This document shows, in pieces, positions 46,501-55,360 of a DNA stretch of 64,000 nucleotides (within the stretch, counting starts at the first letter, position 1; each line of letters opens with the position of its first letter). The notes beneath the pieces are model-generated. The model made no database searches, had not been told where the DNA came from, and saw only the letters and a list, made by a program, of their open reading frames with translations. Position numbers and translations under genes: made by a program. Source of the stretch: Clostridiales bacterium. Lineage in GTDB: Bacteria > Bacillota > Clostridia > Lachnospirales > Lachnospiraceae. The stretch is from NCBI GenBank assembly GCA_020859985.1, contig JAJBVD010000034.1, forward strand, positions 186,001 to 250,000. The letters are read 5' to 3'.

Positions 46501-48229
46501 TGGCCGCGTTGCGCACGTTCTCACAAAATTCATCCAGCTGCTTAATCACAAAAAGCTTTTCATTTCCAATCTTGAACGAAACTGAAAGCGCGCCATCCTT
46601 CTTGACCAGACGTGGCTTCAGGATCAGGCTCTCCTCTTTTGTCCTGCCCGCAGCCGCGAGGTTCATCCGTTTTTGCTGGTACGCGTTCATCAGGAAGGCC
46701 GCCCTCCGGTCCGTCGCGTCTCCGATATTATGGTCTTTCAGAAAATCACGCAGCGCAAAGAGCAGCGCGGCGACATACCGGCAGTCAGATTTCTCATTTT
46801 CATAATAATACCAGGCGTATCGTCCTTGTTTTTTCTGGCAGGCCGGGCAGCCGCACGTTGCCCGCGTGACTTTCGTCCGCGAAAACGTCACAACAGTCTG
46901 AAATCCCTGCAGGCCTTCCTTTGCATCCCAGAGGATCTGACCGACCATTTCGCTGTTCAACCGGTAGGCATTGAAGCCCGAAGTCACATTGATATCCCCG
47001 ACCAACCCCTGATAATACAGCTTTTCTCCCATGCGCAGGGAATCCTTCGACAGATTCGCGTCTTTCATGATCGCTTCACCGTCAAAATACGTGTATTGCT
47101 CCAGTGCCTCAATGCTGCCGTTTCCGGCCGGTGACTCCTGATCGTCTGTCCACTTATCCCCGAGCAGCGTATAATCCCCATCCGCGCGCTGTTTTGCATC
47201 CTGCGCAGCTCTCTGAGCCGCTCTTCTCCTATCCTGCGTCTCCATAAAAATCCGCTCTGCTTCCTTCCGTTCTTTTATCAGTTCTTCAGCGTCGCGAGCC
47301 CGCCGCTCCTCAGCCGCTTTGCGTTCCTCTTCTTCTTTCGCACGGCGTGCCGCAGCAGCCTTTCGTTCCTCTTCTTCCTGTATTTTACGCCGCTCCACCG
47401 CCAAACGGCTGACTTCCTGATCCCGCAGCTGTTTCTCTCTGCGGCGCTCCTCTTCTGCCTTTTTCTGCTGCCGGATCTCCTCCCGGCGCTCCTCTTCCGC
47501 CTGAAGGCGTTCCAATTCTTTGCGCCTGGCCTCCTCCGCCTTCGCTTTCCGCTCGGCTTCTTTTCGCGCACGCTCGGCCTTTCGCTGCTCTCTCGCTGCA
47601 CGTTTTGCTTCGCGCTCCGCCATCTCCTGCGGAGTTCGTTTTAACTGTGTATTCTCCGATTTTGTATTCTTCGGTTGTATTTTCTCCGGCTGGGGCGGTT
47701 CCGCATTTTTCCGTGGTCTCTCAGGTCTCCTTTTCCGCGGCTCGGACTCTGTCGCGGCCTTTTCTGCTGCCGACTGAGGTTTCGCAGTATCTTTCCGCGG
47801 TCTCCCAGGTCTTCTCTTCGGCGGTTCGGCCGTTGTTTCGACCTCTTTTGCTGCAGGCTGGGTTTTCACCTCATTCTTTGTCTGTGCCGGATCCGCGCCT
47901 GTTGGATTATCCGACATCGTCCGTTCACTTTCTGCCGCAGTCTCCGTTTTGCTCCCATACAGCTTCCCCTCGATCGCATACAGCAGCGCCGCCATGTGCT
48001 CGCATGGATACCCGCCCCGCGCCATCGGGCAGCGGCAGCTCATCCGTATCGGATTCCCATTTTTCAAAATCAGAGAGACATCTCTCCGCTCCCGTCCGAG
48101 AACAGCTGCTGAGAATGCATCTCCATCCTCTTTCAGATCCGCCACACGTCCGTTCTCATAAGCCGTCTTCCCGCGTTCCAGCGCGGAAGTGCTGAATTTC
48201 TCTTTCCATTCTTTTATTAACCTGTCCAA
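43562..48229 (-). CDS. large SNF2-family helicase with SWIM zinc finger and AT-hook-like linker
   Basis: Domain order: a SWIM zinc finger near the N-terminus ([15 protein letters not shown]); AT-hook-like KRRPGRPRK and RRPERPRK within an 84-nt tandem duplication (47704-47871); some 150 residues of Glu/Lys/Arg/Ala coiled coil; a second cysteine pair ([10 protein letters not shown]); an SNF2-associated region; then the ATPase ([46 protein letters not shown]) and helicase C domain ([42 protein letters not shown]). It probably remodels protein-DNA complexes. The frame is open to 48388, but that TTG is the -35 box. A TTG at 48229 after AAAGGGAG is the likely start; ATG 48313 lacks a ribosome binding site. 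Confidence 0.92.
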   Translation of the reverse strand: [1555 protein letters not shown]

Positions 48230-48359
48230 AGTATACTGCTCCCTTTTTCTTTTGATCCGACTGGTCTTCCGGATAATCTGTCTTTGCTCCGACACTTTAT
48301 GTGGATTTTCCATTATCGAAAACCAATGGGATTGCGGCCGACCTATTTCAACTGAAAAA

Positions 48360-48388
48360 AGTATACTGTTATTTCTTTGAAATCTCAA
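48360..48388 (-). promoter_or_regulatory. sigma-A promoter of the SNF2 helicase gene
   Basis: Minus strand TTGAGA (48383-48388), 17-nt spacer, TATACT (48360-48365). Its position excludes the longest open-frame start. Confidence 0.7.
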
Positions 48389-48406
48389 TAGCTTCTTTTC
48401 CGATCA

Positions 48407-48435
48407 TTGTTTTTTTCTGAAAGATTTGATATGAT
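48407..48435 (+). promoter_or_regulatory. sigma-A promoter of rqcH
   Basis: TTGTTT (48407-48412), 17-nt spacer, TATGAT (48430-48435), about 37 nt before the rqcH ATG; back-to-back with the helicase promoter. Confidence 0.65.
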
Positions 48436-48472
48436 TTGAAAACATAAATATATCCATAAGGAGGTCCTACCC

Positions 48473-50410
48473 ATGGCCCTTGACGGCATTGTCATAGCAA
48501 ATATCGCAGCTGAGCTTTCCGAAAAGCTCACTGGCGCGCGCATCAGCAAGATCGCGCAGCCGGAGGCGGACGAGCTGCTGCTCACCATAAAGACGCAGAC
48601 CGGGCAGTACCGGTTGCTGCTCTCCGCAGGCGCGAGCCTGCCGCTGATCTATCTCACCAATACCAACAAACCCTCGCCAATGGTCGCGCCGAATTTCTGT
48701 ATGCTGCTGCGCAAGCACATTGCCAACGGCAAAATCCTGCGGATCTGGCAGCCGGGCCTGGAGCGTATCCTTCATTTCGAGATTGAACATTATAACGAAA
48801 TGGGCGATCTCTGCCGCAAAGATCTGATCCTGGAACTGATGGGAAAGCACAGCAATCTGATCTTCTGTGATGAAACCGGTATGATCATCGACAGCATCAA
48901 GCACGTCGGCGCAATGACCAGCTCGGTCCGCGAGGTACTGCCGGGACGGCCCTATTTCATCGCCGTGACACAGGAAAAATGCGACCCGCTCGCCACTTCG
49001 GAAGCGGAATTCCGTACTGCTGTATTTTCAAAACCAATGCCACTCGCAAAAGCCATCTACACCTCTTACACGGGCATCAGCCCGCTGATTGCAGAGGAAA
49101 TTTGCTTTCGCGCCGGACTCGAATCCGCGCAGAGCGCCAACTCGTTCGACGAGCTCTCGCAGATCCATCTTTATCATACATTCGACCTGCTGATGGAAGA
49201 TGTAAAAGAAAAGAAATTTATGCCGGCGATCATCTATGAAAGCACAGGAGATGCGGAGCTGATCCCGGTAGAATTCGCCTCCCTTCCCCTTACGATGTAC
49301 GGAGATACTTCCGGGAACGCATTTCCAAGCGTGCACTCCCAGACCGATAACCATTCATTTGTTGAAAACCTTCCCGGAGATTCGGTCGAATCCGGCAGTG
49401 CCCACTTCGCGAACAGCACCTCCGATGCACTGGCAGTGACCGGCGGACACAGTTCCGATTACGTTTCCATAGCATCGGCAGCTCCCCGCTACAGCATCCG
49501 CCATTTCGACTCTCCCTCCGAGATGCTGGAGCAGTATTACGCGATGAAGAACACCGTGACCCGCATCCGGCAGAAGTCCTCCGACCTGCGCCGCATCACC
49601 ACAACCGCGCTGGACCGCTGCCGCAAAAAATATGCCCTGCAGACGAAACAACTGGCGGACACGGACAAACGGGATAAATACCGCGTCTACGGTGAACTGA
49701 TCCATGCCTACGGCTACGGAGTAGAACCGGGCGCAAAAAGCTTTGAAGCGCTGAATTATTATACGAATGAAATGATGACCGTTCCCCTCGATCCGACGCT
49801 GACCGCACAGGAAAATGCGCAAAAATATTTTGACAAATATAACAAGCTGAAGCGCACTTATGAGGCACTAAGCGAGCTGGTACAGGAGACGAAAGCTGAA
49901 ATCGAACATCTGGAATCCATCTGCGCTTTCATGGACATGGCACTCTCCGAAGAGGATCTGGTGCAGGTGAAAGAAGAGCTGACCGATGCAGGCTACATCC
50001 GGCGGCGTTACACCGGCAAAAAGGTAAAGATCACTTCCCGCCCGTATCACTATGTCTCGGCAGACGGCTATGATATGTATGTCGGCAAAAACAATTATCA
50101 GAACGATGAACTGACCTTCCGCTTCGCTTCCGGCGGCGACTGGTGGTTTCATGCCAAGGGTGCGCCCGGCTCCCATGTCATCGTCAAAGCCAATGGCACG
50201 ATGCCGCCGGATACGACCTTCGAGGATGCCGCACGTCTCGCGGCTTATTATTCAAAAAACCGTGACGCCGGGAAAGTCGAAATCGACTATGTAGAAAAAA
50301 AGCAGGTCAAAAAACCGAATGGCGCAAAGCCGGGATTTGTCGTATATTACACCAACTATTCGATGACTATCGATACGGATATCTCCCGAATCCGGCTGGT
50401 ATCTGACTGA
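48473..50410 (+). CDS. rqcH: Rqc2-homologue RqcH (NFACT protein)
   Basis: The 645-residue protein recruits tRNA-Ala to stalled 50S subunits to add alanine tails to incomplete chains. It has the NFACT-N start MALDGIVIANIAAELSEKL, VLPGRPYFIA, a central coiled coil, and the NFACT-R domain (YVSADGYDMYVGKNNYQND, GGDWWFHAKGAPGSHVI). Family members are about 570-590 residues; the extra length is mostly a Ser/Asn/His-rich insert around residues 275-335 (HSQTDNHSFVENLPGDSVES). AAGGAGG precedes the ATG. Confidence 0.94.
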   Translation: MALDGIVIANIAAELSEKLTGARISKIAQPEADELLLTIKTQTGQYRLLLSAGASLPLIYLTNTNKPSPMVAPNFCMLLRKHIANGKILRIWQPGLERILHFEIEHYNEMGDLCRKDLILELMGKHSNLIFCDETGMIIDSIKHVGAMTSSVREVLPGRPYFIAVTQEKCDPLATSEAEFRTAVFSKPMPLAKAIYTSYTGISPLIAEEICFRAGLESAQSANSFDELSQIHLYHTFDLLMEDVKEKKFMPAIIYESTGDAELIPVEFASLPLTMYGDTSGNAFPSVHSQTDNHSFVENLPGDSVESGSAHFANSTSDALAVTGGHSSDYVSIASAAPRYSIRHFDSPSEMLEQYYAMKNTVTRIRQKSSDLRRITTTALDRCRKKYALQTKQLADTDKRDKYRVYGELIHAYGYGVEPGAKSFEALNYYTNEMMTVPLDPTLTAQENAQKYFDKYNKLKRTYEALSELVQETKAEIEHLESICAFMDMALSEEDLVQVKEELTDAGYIRRRYTGKKVKITSRPYHYVSADGYDMYVGKNNYQNDELTFRFASGGDWWFHAKGAPGSHVIVKANGTMPPDTTFEDAARLAAYYSKNRDAGKVEIDYVEKKQVKKPNGAKPGFVVYYTNYSMTIDTDISRIRLVSD

Positions 50411-50514
50411 CAGAACATGCTTGTCTTTTCGCTTGCCTCACAAGCTTTTTAGCCTGTTTTGCACTGCCCGGTGCCGCCGGTTTATACGCAGGCGCTGTGC
50501 TTTGCCCGGCGAAC

Positions 50515-50543
50515 TTGACAAAAACGGTCAGTTGCGTTACCCT
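50515..50543 (+). promoter_or_regulatory. promoter of the second MATE gene with a nearby palindrome
   Basis: Perfect -35 TTGACA (50515-50520), 17-nt spacer, weak -10 TACCCT. CTCAT...ATGAG (about 50542-50563) overlaps the predicted start of transcription and could be an operator. Confidence 0.45.
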
Positions 50544-50597
50544 CATGAATTGAACACTATGAGAATAACTATGCATTATAACCGGAGGCATTGAGCA

Positions 50598-52004
50598 ATG
50601 ACAGACAAGGATACGCATTTGCAAAAGAATTCACGTTCACAGAAAAATTCACGCTTGCAGAAGGATTCGCGTTCGCGCAATGAGCAGATGCTGAACGACC
50701 CGGTGGAACGGATCATCCCAAAGCTTGCCGGGCCGACGATCCTGTCGATGCTCATCACTTCAATCTATAATATGGCGGATACCTTTTTCGTGAGCCAGCT
50801 CGGCACCTCCGCATCCGGAGCCGTGGGCATTGTTTATTCGGCGATGGCGCTGATCCAGGCGTTTTCCTTTATGATCGGAATGGGCGCCGGCAATAATATC
50901 TCCCGGCTGCTCGGAACGGGCGAGGAAGAAGAGGCAAAGAAGTACGCATCTGTCGCCTGGTTTACCGGGTTTGCACTCGGGTGTGTAGTGTCGGTGCTCG
51001 GTATGACCTCGCTGAAGCCCATCGTCATGCTGCTTGGCTCCACAGAAACGATCGCCCCTTACGCGATGGCTTACGCCCGCTATATCTTTCTGGCGGCGCC
51101 TTTTATGATGTGCTCCTTTATCATGAATAACCTGCTCCGCTTTCAGGGGCTGGCCGTCTATTCTATGGTGGGCATTACGACCGGAGGCATTTTAAATATG
51201 GTGCTGGATCCGATCCTCATCTTCGGCTTAGGGATGGGGACGATGGGCGCCGGCGTCGCGACCGGGTTTTCCCAGTTTGTCAGCTTCTGCATTCTCCTGT
51301 TTATGTGCAATACACACAAGGACGCGATCCGCATTACTCCGCGCAACTACAGGCCGTCGCTGCAGATATACGGACGAATTCTCTATACGGGCGCGCCCTC
51401 CCTCGCCCGGCAGGGGATCGCCAGCATCTCTTCCGTGATGCTGAATTCGATCGCCGGCACCTACGGCGATGCGGCAGTCGCGGCGATGTCGATCGTCTCC
51501 CGTTTCACCATGTTCATCAATTCTGTCGTCATCGGCTTCGGGCAGGGCTTCCAGCCAGTCTGTGCGTTTAATTTCGGCGCAAAAAAATACGACCGTGTCA
51601 AACGGTCGTTCTGGTTCTGTGTGAAAATAGCAACAATCACTCTGCTTGTCCTGTGCGCCGTTTCCCTGCTGTTCTCCGGTCACATCGTTGCGCTTTTCCG
51701 CCGCGACGACGCGGAGGTCATCGCAATCGGCACGTTTGCGCTGCGCGCCCAGCTTATCACCATGCCGCTCTGGGGCTACTATATCATGTGCAACATGTTC
51801 TCCCAGTCCATCGGTTACGGTTTCCGCGCTTCTATCATATCCTGCGCCAGACAGGGACTCTTCCTGATTCCCGTGCTGGCCGTCCTTCCGCGCTTTTTCG
51901 GACTGCGCGGACTGCAGCTCGCTCAACCTGTCTCCGATGTGCTCGCCTTTCTTCTGGCGTTTGTGCTGGCAAGCGGGATACTCAGAGAGCTTGACCGGAA
52001 ATAG
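50598..52004 (+). CDS. MATE-family efflux transporter
   Basis: 468 residues, twelve membrane helices, with LAGPTILSMLITSIYNMADTFFVSQLG at the start and the second-half repeat. The first 27 residues are hydrophilic and come from three 18-nt tandem repeats (50619-50672) giving LQKNSR-SQKNSR-LQKDSR; normal members start near MLNDPVERII. It differs clearly from the MATE gene at 31080. GGAGG lies 8 nt before the ATG. Confidence 0.92.
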   Translation: MTDKDTHLQKNSRSQKNSRLQKDSRSRNEQMLNDPVERIIPKLAGPTILSMLITSIYNMADTFFVSQLGTSASGAVGIVYSAMALIQAFSFMIGMGAGNNISRLLGTGEEEEAKKYASVAWFTGFALGCVVSVLGMTSLKPIVMLLGSTETIAPYAMAYARYIFLAAPFMMCSFIMNNLLRFQGLAVYSMVGITTGGILNMVLDPILIFGLGMGTMGAGVATGFSQFVSFCILLFMCNTHKDAIRITPRNYRPSLQIYGRILYTGAPSLARQGIASISSVMLNSIAGTYGDAAVAAMSIVSRFTMFINSVVIGFGQGFQPVCAFNFGAKKYDRVKRSFWFCVKIATITLLVLCAVSLLFSGHIVALFRRDDAEVIAIGTFALRAQLITMPLWGYYIMCNMFSQSIGYGFRASIISCARQGLFLIPVLAVLPRFFGLRGLQLAQPVSDVLAFLLAFVLASGILRELDRK

Positions 52005-52029
52005 CCGCGGAATATGCGGCAGGAAGTTT

Positions 52030-52212
52030 TCAGTTTATTGCTGCATTTCCATATTTTTCTCCAAAGGCTTGACCACAATCCATCTCAAATCCAAGAGATG
52101 CACAATCGTCCGCCATGAAATGGTCTGCCAATTCCATATAATGGAGGTCCGGATTTTTAAATATATTAAGCCACTTCTTCGCAAAAATGTTGTAATCTTT
52201 CATCTTTGTCAT
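52030..52212 (-). pseudogene. fragment of a small conserved protein
   Basis: A 60-codon frame (MKDYNIFAKKWLNIFKNPDLHYMELADHF...) looks like the N-terminal part of a longer conserved protein that is cut off after FGEKYGNAA. AGGAGG lies farther upstream than ideal. I cannot name the family; this may be a decayed gene. Confidence 0.4.
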
Positions 52213-52311
52213 AAGCTATTTTAATTGATGACCTCCTGTGTTGGAATTAATCTCAGCAAAAAAGATAACTAAAGTCCTTCCGCTTCCGCAGCCATATAAA
52301 TGGCATAGTGC

Positions 52312-52587
52312 TCACCCTCTGCTGTTCAGATACTCGTTATAAACCGCATTGCTGTGTTCCAGCTGTTTCTTCTGCATGATCCGCTCCCGGTCACTAAGAA
52401 TCGCCAGCATCTCATCCACAACTTCCCCTTCCGGAAGTTCGCTGTAATGAGACAGATAGTAAATCATCCTCTGTGCGGTAAAATCCGTATTCAGACTCTG
52501 CGTGATCAGGTCACAGAATCTCTCCGAATATCCTTTATCCAGCATGATTTGATATAATTCCTGACTTACTGCTGATTTTTGTTTCAT
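52312..52587 (-). CDS. small helical protein of unknown function
   Basis: The 91-residue protein begins MKQKSAVSQELYQIMLDKGYSE and is predicted to be all helix. ATG at 52587 follows AAGGAG with 9-nt spacing, so the upstream 12 codons of the open frame are dropped. It lies between a UvrA-like gene and the fragment at 52030. No function is recognised. Confidence 0.65.
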   Translation of the reverse strand: MKQKSAVSQELYQIMLDKGYSERFCDLITQSLNTDFTAQRMIYYLSHYSELPEGEVVDEMLAILSDRERIMQKKQLEHSNAVYNEYLNSRG

Positions 52588-52638
52588 ATGGTGTATTCTC
52601 CTTATTCCGTCAGTGCCTTTCAAATGCTGTTTTCCTGT

Positions 52639-55113
52639 TTATATATATTTTCCTGTCACACTGTCCGGATTATCCCTTATATCTCCGGGTGTCCCATTCG
52701 AGACGATCCTGCCTCCGGATTCCCCGCCGCCAGGTCCCATATCAATGACATAATCCGCCGACCGGATGACATCCAGGTCATGCTCAATCACAACAACGGT
52801 TGCACCGTTCGCAATAAGACTGTCAAAAACCTTGAGCAAAGTCTGTATATCCAACGGATGCAGGCCGATTGTCGGCTCATCAAAAACAAAAACCGAATCC
52901 GACTGTCTCTTCCCAAGTTCGCTGGCCAGCTTCAGCCGCTGTGCTTCGCCGCCGGAAAGCCCAGGCGTTTCCTCGCCAAGAGTAAGGTAGCCCAGCCCGA
53001 GGTCCTGCAATGTTTTGAGCTTTTGAGCAACCGGTTTTATATCGCTGCATACTTCCAGTGCCGTGTTTATGTCCATATCCATCAGCTGAGGAAGGGAATA
53101 ACCGTTTCCGTCATGGCCTTTCCATTGTACCTGCTCTGCCTCCCTGCTGTAGCGGCTTCCCCGGCAGGCCGTACAGGTCACGGTCACATCAGGCAGGAAC
53201 TGGACATCCAGATTAATCTCGCCAGTACCATCACAGACCGGGCAGCGCAGCCTGCCAGTATTGTATGAAAAATCTCCCGCTTTGTATCCTTTTTCTTTTG
53301 CTTCCGGCTGCCGTGCAAACAGCTTTCTCAGATCGTCATGCACATCCGCATAGGTTGCAACAGTAGAACGGACATTAATGCCGATGGGCGTTGCGTCGAT
53401 CAGCTTGACATGGCTTATGCCGTCCGCTTTCAGAAAAGAAACACTTTTCGGATAGCTCCTGCCGTCAATGAGCGACTGCAGTCCCGGGACAAGGCTTTCC
53501 AGCACCATGGTCGTTTTACCGGAACCAGATACTCCAGTTACAGCAGTGAACCTGCCTTTGGGAATACGGACATTGAGCGGTCTGACCGTATGAATTGCAT
53601 TGGTAACCATATGGATTTCGCCGTTTGCAAACAGTTTCTCGCTGTCCTCAAATTTCCGGTTGAGTGTCTTTTTTCGTGAAAAAAACGGCGCAATCCGGGA
53701 ATTACCCGACCTTCTGACAGCATCCAGCGTTCCTTCGGCAATGACGGTCCCGCCTTTTACGCCCGCATCCGGACCCATTTCGATCAGCCAGTCTGCTTCT
53801 GACAGGATCTGCGTGTCATGGTCAACCAAAATAACAGAATTTCCGTCGGCGATCAGGTCATGCATAACAGAATTGAGGCCAATAATATTATGGGGATGCA
53901 GGCCGATGGATGGTTCATCCAGAATATACATGACTCCCGTTGTCCGGTTCCGTACTGCCCGGGCAAGCTGCATTCTCTGCCGTTCACCGGTAGAGAGCGT
54001 AGAAGATGCCCGGTCCAGAGTCAGGTATCCAAGACCAAGTTCCATCAGACGCTTCGCAATGACAAAATAAGACTCACAGATGCTTTCTGCCATCGGCCTC
54101 ATTTCTTCCGGCAGGGACTCCGGAACGCCTTTTACCCATTCGGTCAGGCTCTCCAGAGTCATTTTGCAGGCATCCGCCAGGGTAATCCCGCGAAGAAGCG
54201 GCGCTCTGGCCGCATCCGACAGACGAGTCCCGTGACATTTGGGGCATATATCCTGCCGAAGAAATTTTTCAACCCGTTTCATGCCTTTCTCATCCTTAAC
54301 CTTTGAAAGCGCATTTTCCACGGTATAGATTGCATTAAAGTACGTAAAATCCATCTCTCCAGCAGCACCGTTCGTTTTGTTCTGATAAATAAGATGATGT
54401 TTTTCAGCCGGTCCGTGGAATACAATATCCTTTTCTTTCTCAGTTAAATCCCGAAACGGCACGTCCGTGCGAACTCCCATTTCCCGTGCAACATCTTTCA
54501 TGATCGACCACATGAGGGTCTGCCACGGAAGTACAGCACCTTCATCTATGGAAAGCGTATCATCCGGGACAATGGTGGATTCATCCACAATCCGGACGGT
54601 ACCAGTACCGTCACAGCATTTGCAGGCACCCTGTGAATTAAATGCAAGTTCTTCTGCCGAAGGGGCAAAAAAATGCTCCCCGCATTTCGGGCAAATGAGC
54701 TCCTGCCCCGCTGCAACAGCCAGAGAAGGCGGAACGTAATGCCCATTCGGGCACCGATGGCTCGCCAGACGTGAATACATCAGCCGAAGGCTGTTCAAAA
54801 GTTCTGTGCCTGTACCGAATGTACTGCGTATTCCCGGAACGGCCGGTCTCTGTCTCAGTGCAAGAGCCGCCGGTGCATACAGCACCTCATCAACATCCGC
54901 TTTCGACGCAAATGTCATACGTCTGCGTGTATACGTTGACAGGGATTCCAGATATCTCCGCGAACCTTCCGCATACAACACACCCAGAGCAAGAGACGAT
55001 TTTCCTGATCCGGAAACGCCGCAGATTCCGACTATTTTCCCAAGCGGCACATCAACATCCACGTCCTTCAGATTGTGAACCCGTGCACCTCGTATTATAA
55101 TTTTATCCGGCAT
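52639..55113 (-). CDS. UvrA-like ABC ATPase (UvrA2/excinuclease subunit A type)
   Basis: The 824-residue protein has two ABC ATPase halves: Walker A GVSGSGKSSL and GVSGSGKTTM, ABC signatures LSTGERQRMQLARA and LSGGEAQRLKLA, and Walker B ILDEPSIGLHP and VFDEPTIGLHP. CxxC zinc pairs include CPKCGEHFF, CKCCDGTG and CPVCDGTG. At about 115 residues shorter than canonical UvrA and lacking much of the UvrB-binding region, it fits the UvrA2/drug-resistance-associated subclass. It probably binds damaged or drug-modified DNA. ATG at 55113 follows GGAAGGAG; the longer frame to 55161 adds no homology. Confidence 0.9.
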   Translation of the reverse strand: MPDKIIIRGARVHNLKDVDVDVPLGKIVGICGVSGSGKSSLALGVLYAEGSRRYLESLSTYTRRRMTFASKADVDEVLYAPAALALRQRPAVPGIRSTFGTGTELLNSLRLMYSRLASHRCPNGHYVPPSLAVAAGQELICPKCGEHFFAPSAEELAFNSQGACKCCDGTGTVRIVDESTIVPDDTLSIDEGAVLPWQTLMWSIMKDVAREMGVRTDVPFRDLTEKEKDIVFHGPAEKHHLIYQNKTNGAAGEMDFTYFNAIYTVENALSKVKDEKGMKRVEKFLRQDICPKCHGTRLSDAARAPLLRGITLADACKMTLESLTEWVKGVPESLPEEMRPMAESICESYFVIAKRLMELGLGYLTLDRASSTLSTGERQRMQLARAVRNRTTGVMYILDEPSIGLHPHNIIGLNSVMHDLIADGNSVILVDHDTQILSEADWLIEMGPDAGVKGGTVIAEGTLDAVRRSGNSRIAPFFSRKKTLNRKFEDSEKLFANGEIHMVTNAIHTVRPLNVRIPKGRFTAVTGVSGSGKTTMVLESLVPGLQSLIDGRSYPKSVSFLKADGISHVKLIDATPIGINVRSTVATYADVHDDLRKLFARQPEAKEKGYKAGDFSYNTGRLRCPVCDGTGEINLDVQFLPDVTVTCTACRGSRYSREAEQVQWKGHDGNGYSLPQLMDMDINTALEVCSDIKPVAQKLKTLQDLGLGYLTLGEETPGLSGGEAQRLKLASELGKRQSDSVFVFDEPTIGLHPLDIQTLLKVFDSLIANGATVVVIEHDLDVIRSADYVIDMGPGGGESGGRIVSNGTPGDIRDNPDSVTGKYI

Positions 55114-55360
55114 GAAAGAATGTTCTCCTTCCAAGTTTTTCTCTGAGTTACGTCTTTCCATTGTAAAAGAGTTTGAACAAAAATTCGGCTCTCTGCGCTG
55201 CCGCGAACTGCGTCCCGGAGGCTTTTCGAAAAACGATCGCCCACCTCTGCGAGTCTATTTCCTGTCAGGCGATCGAGTACGCTTATCTTTTTATCCGCGA
55301 AGCAGAATTATGATCTGGCAGGACACTCCGGCGCAGTGTTATTCCGAGTCAGGCGCCATT

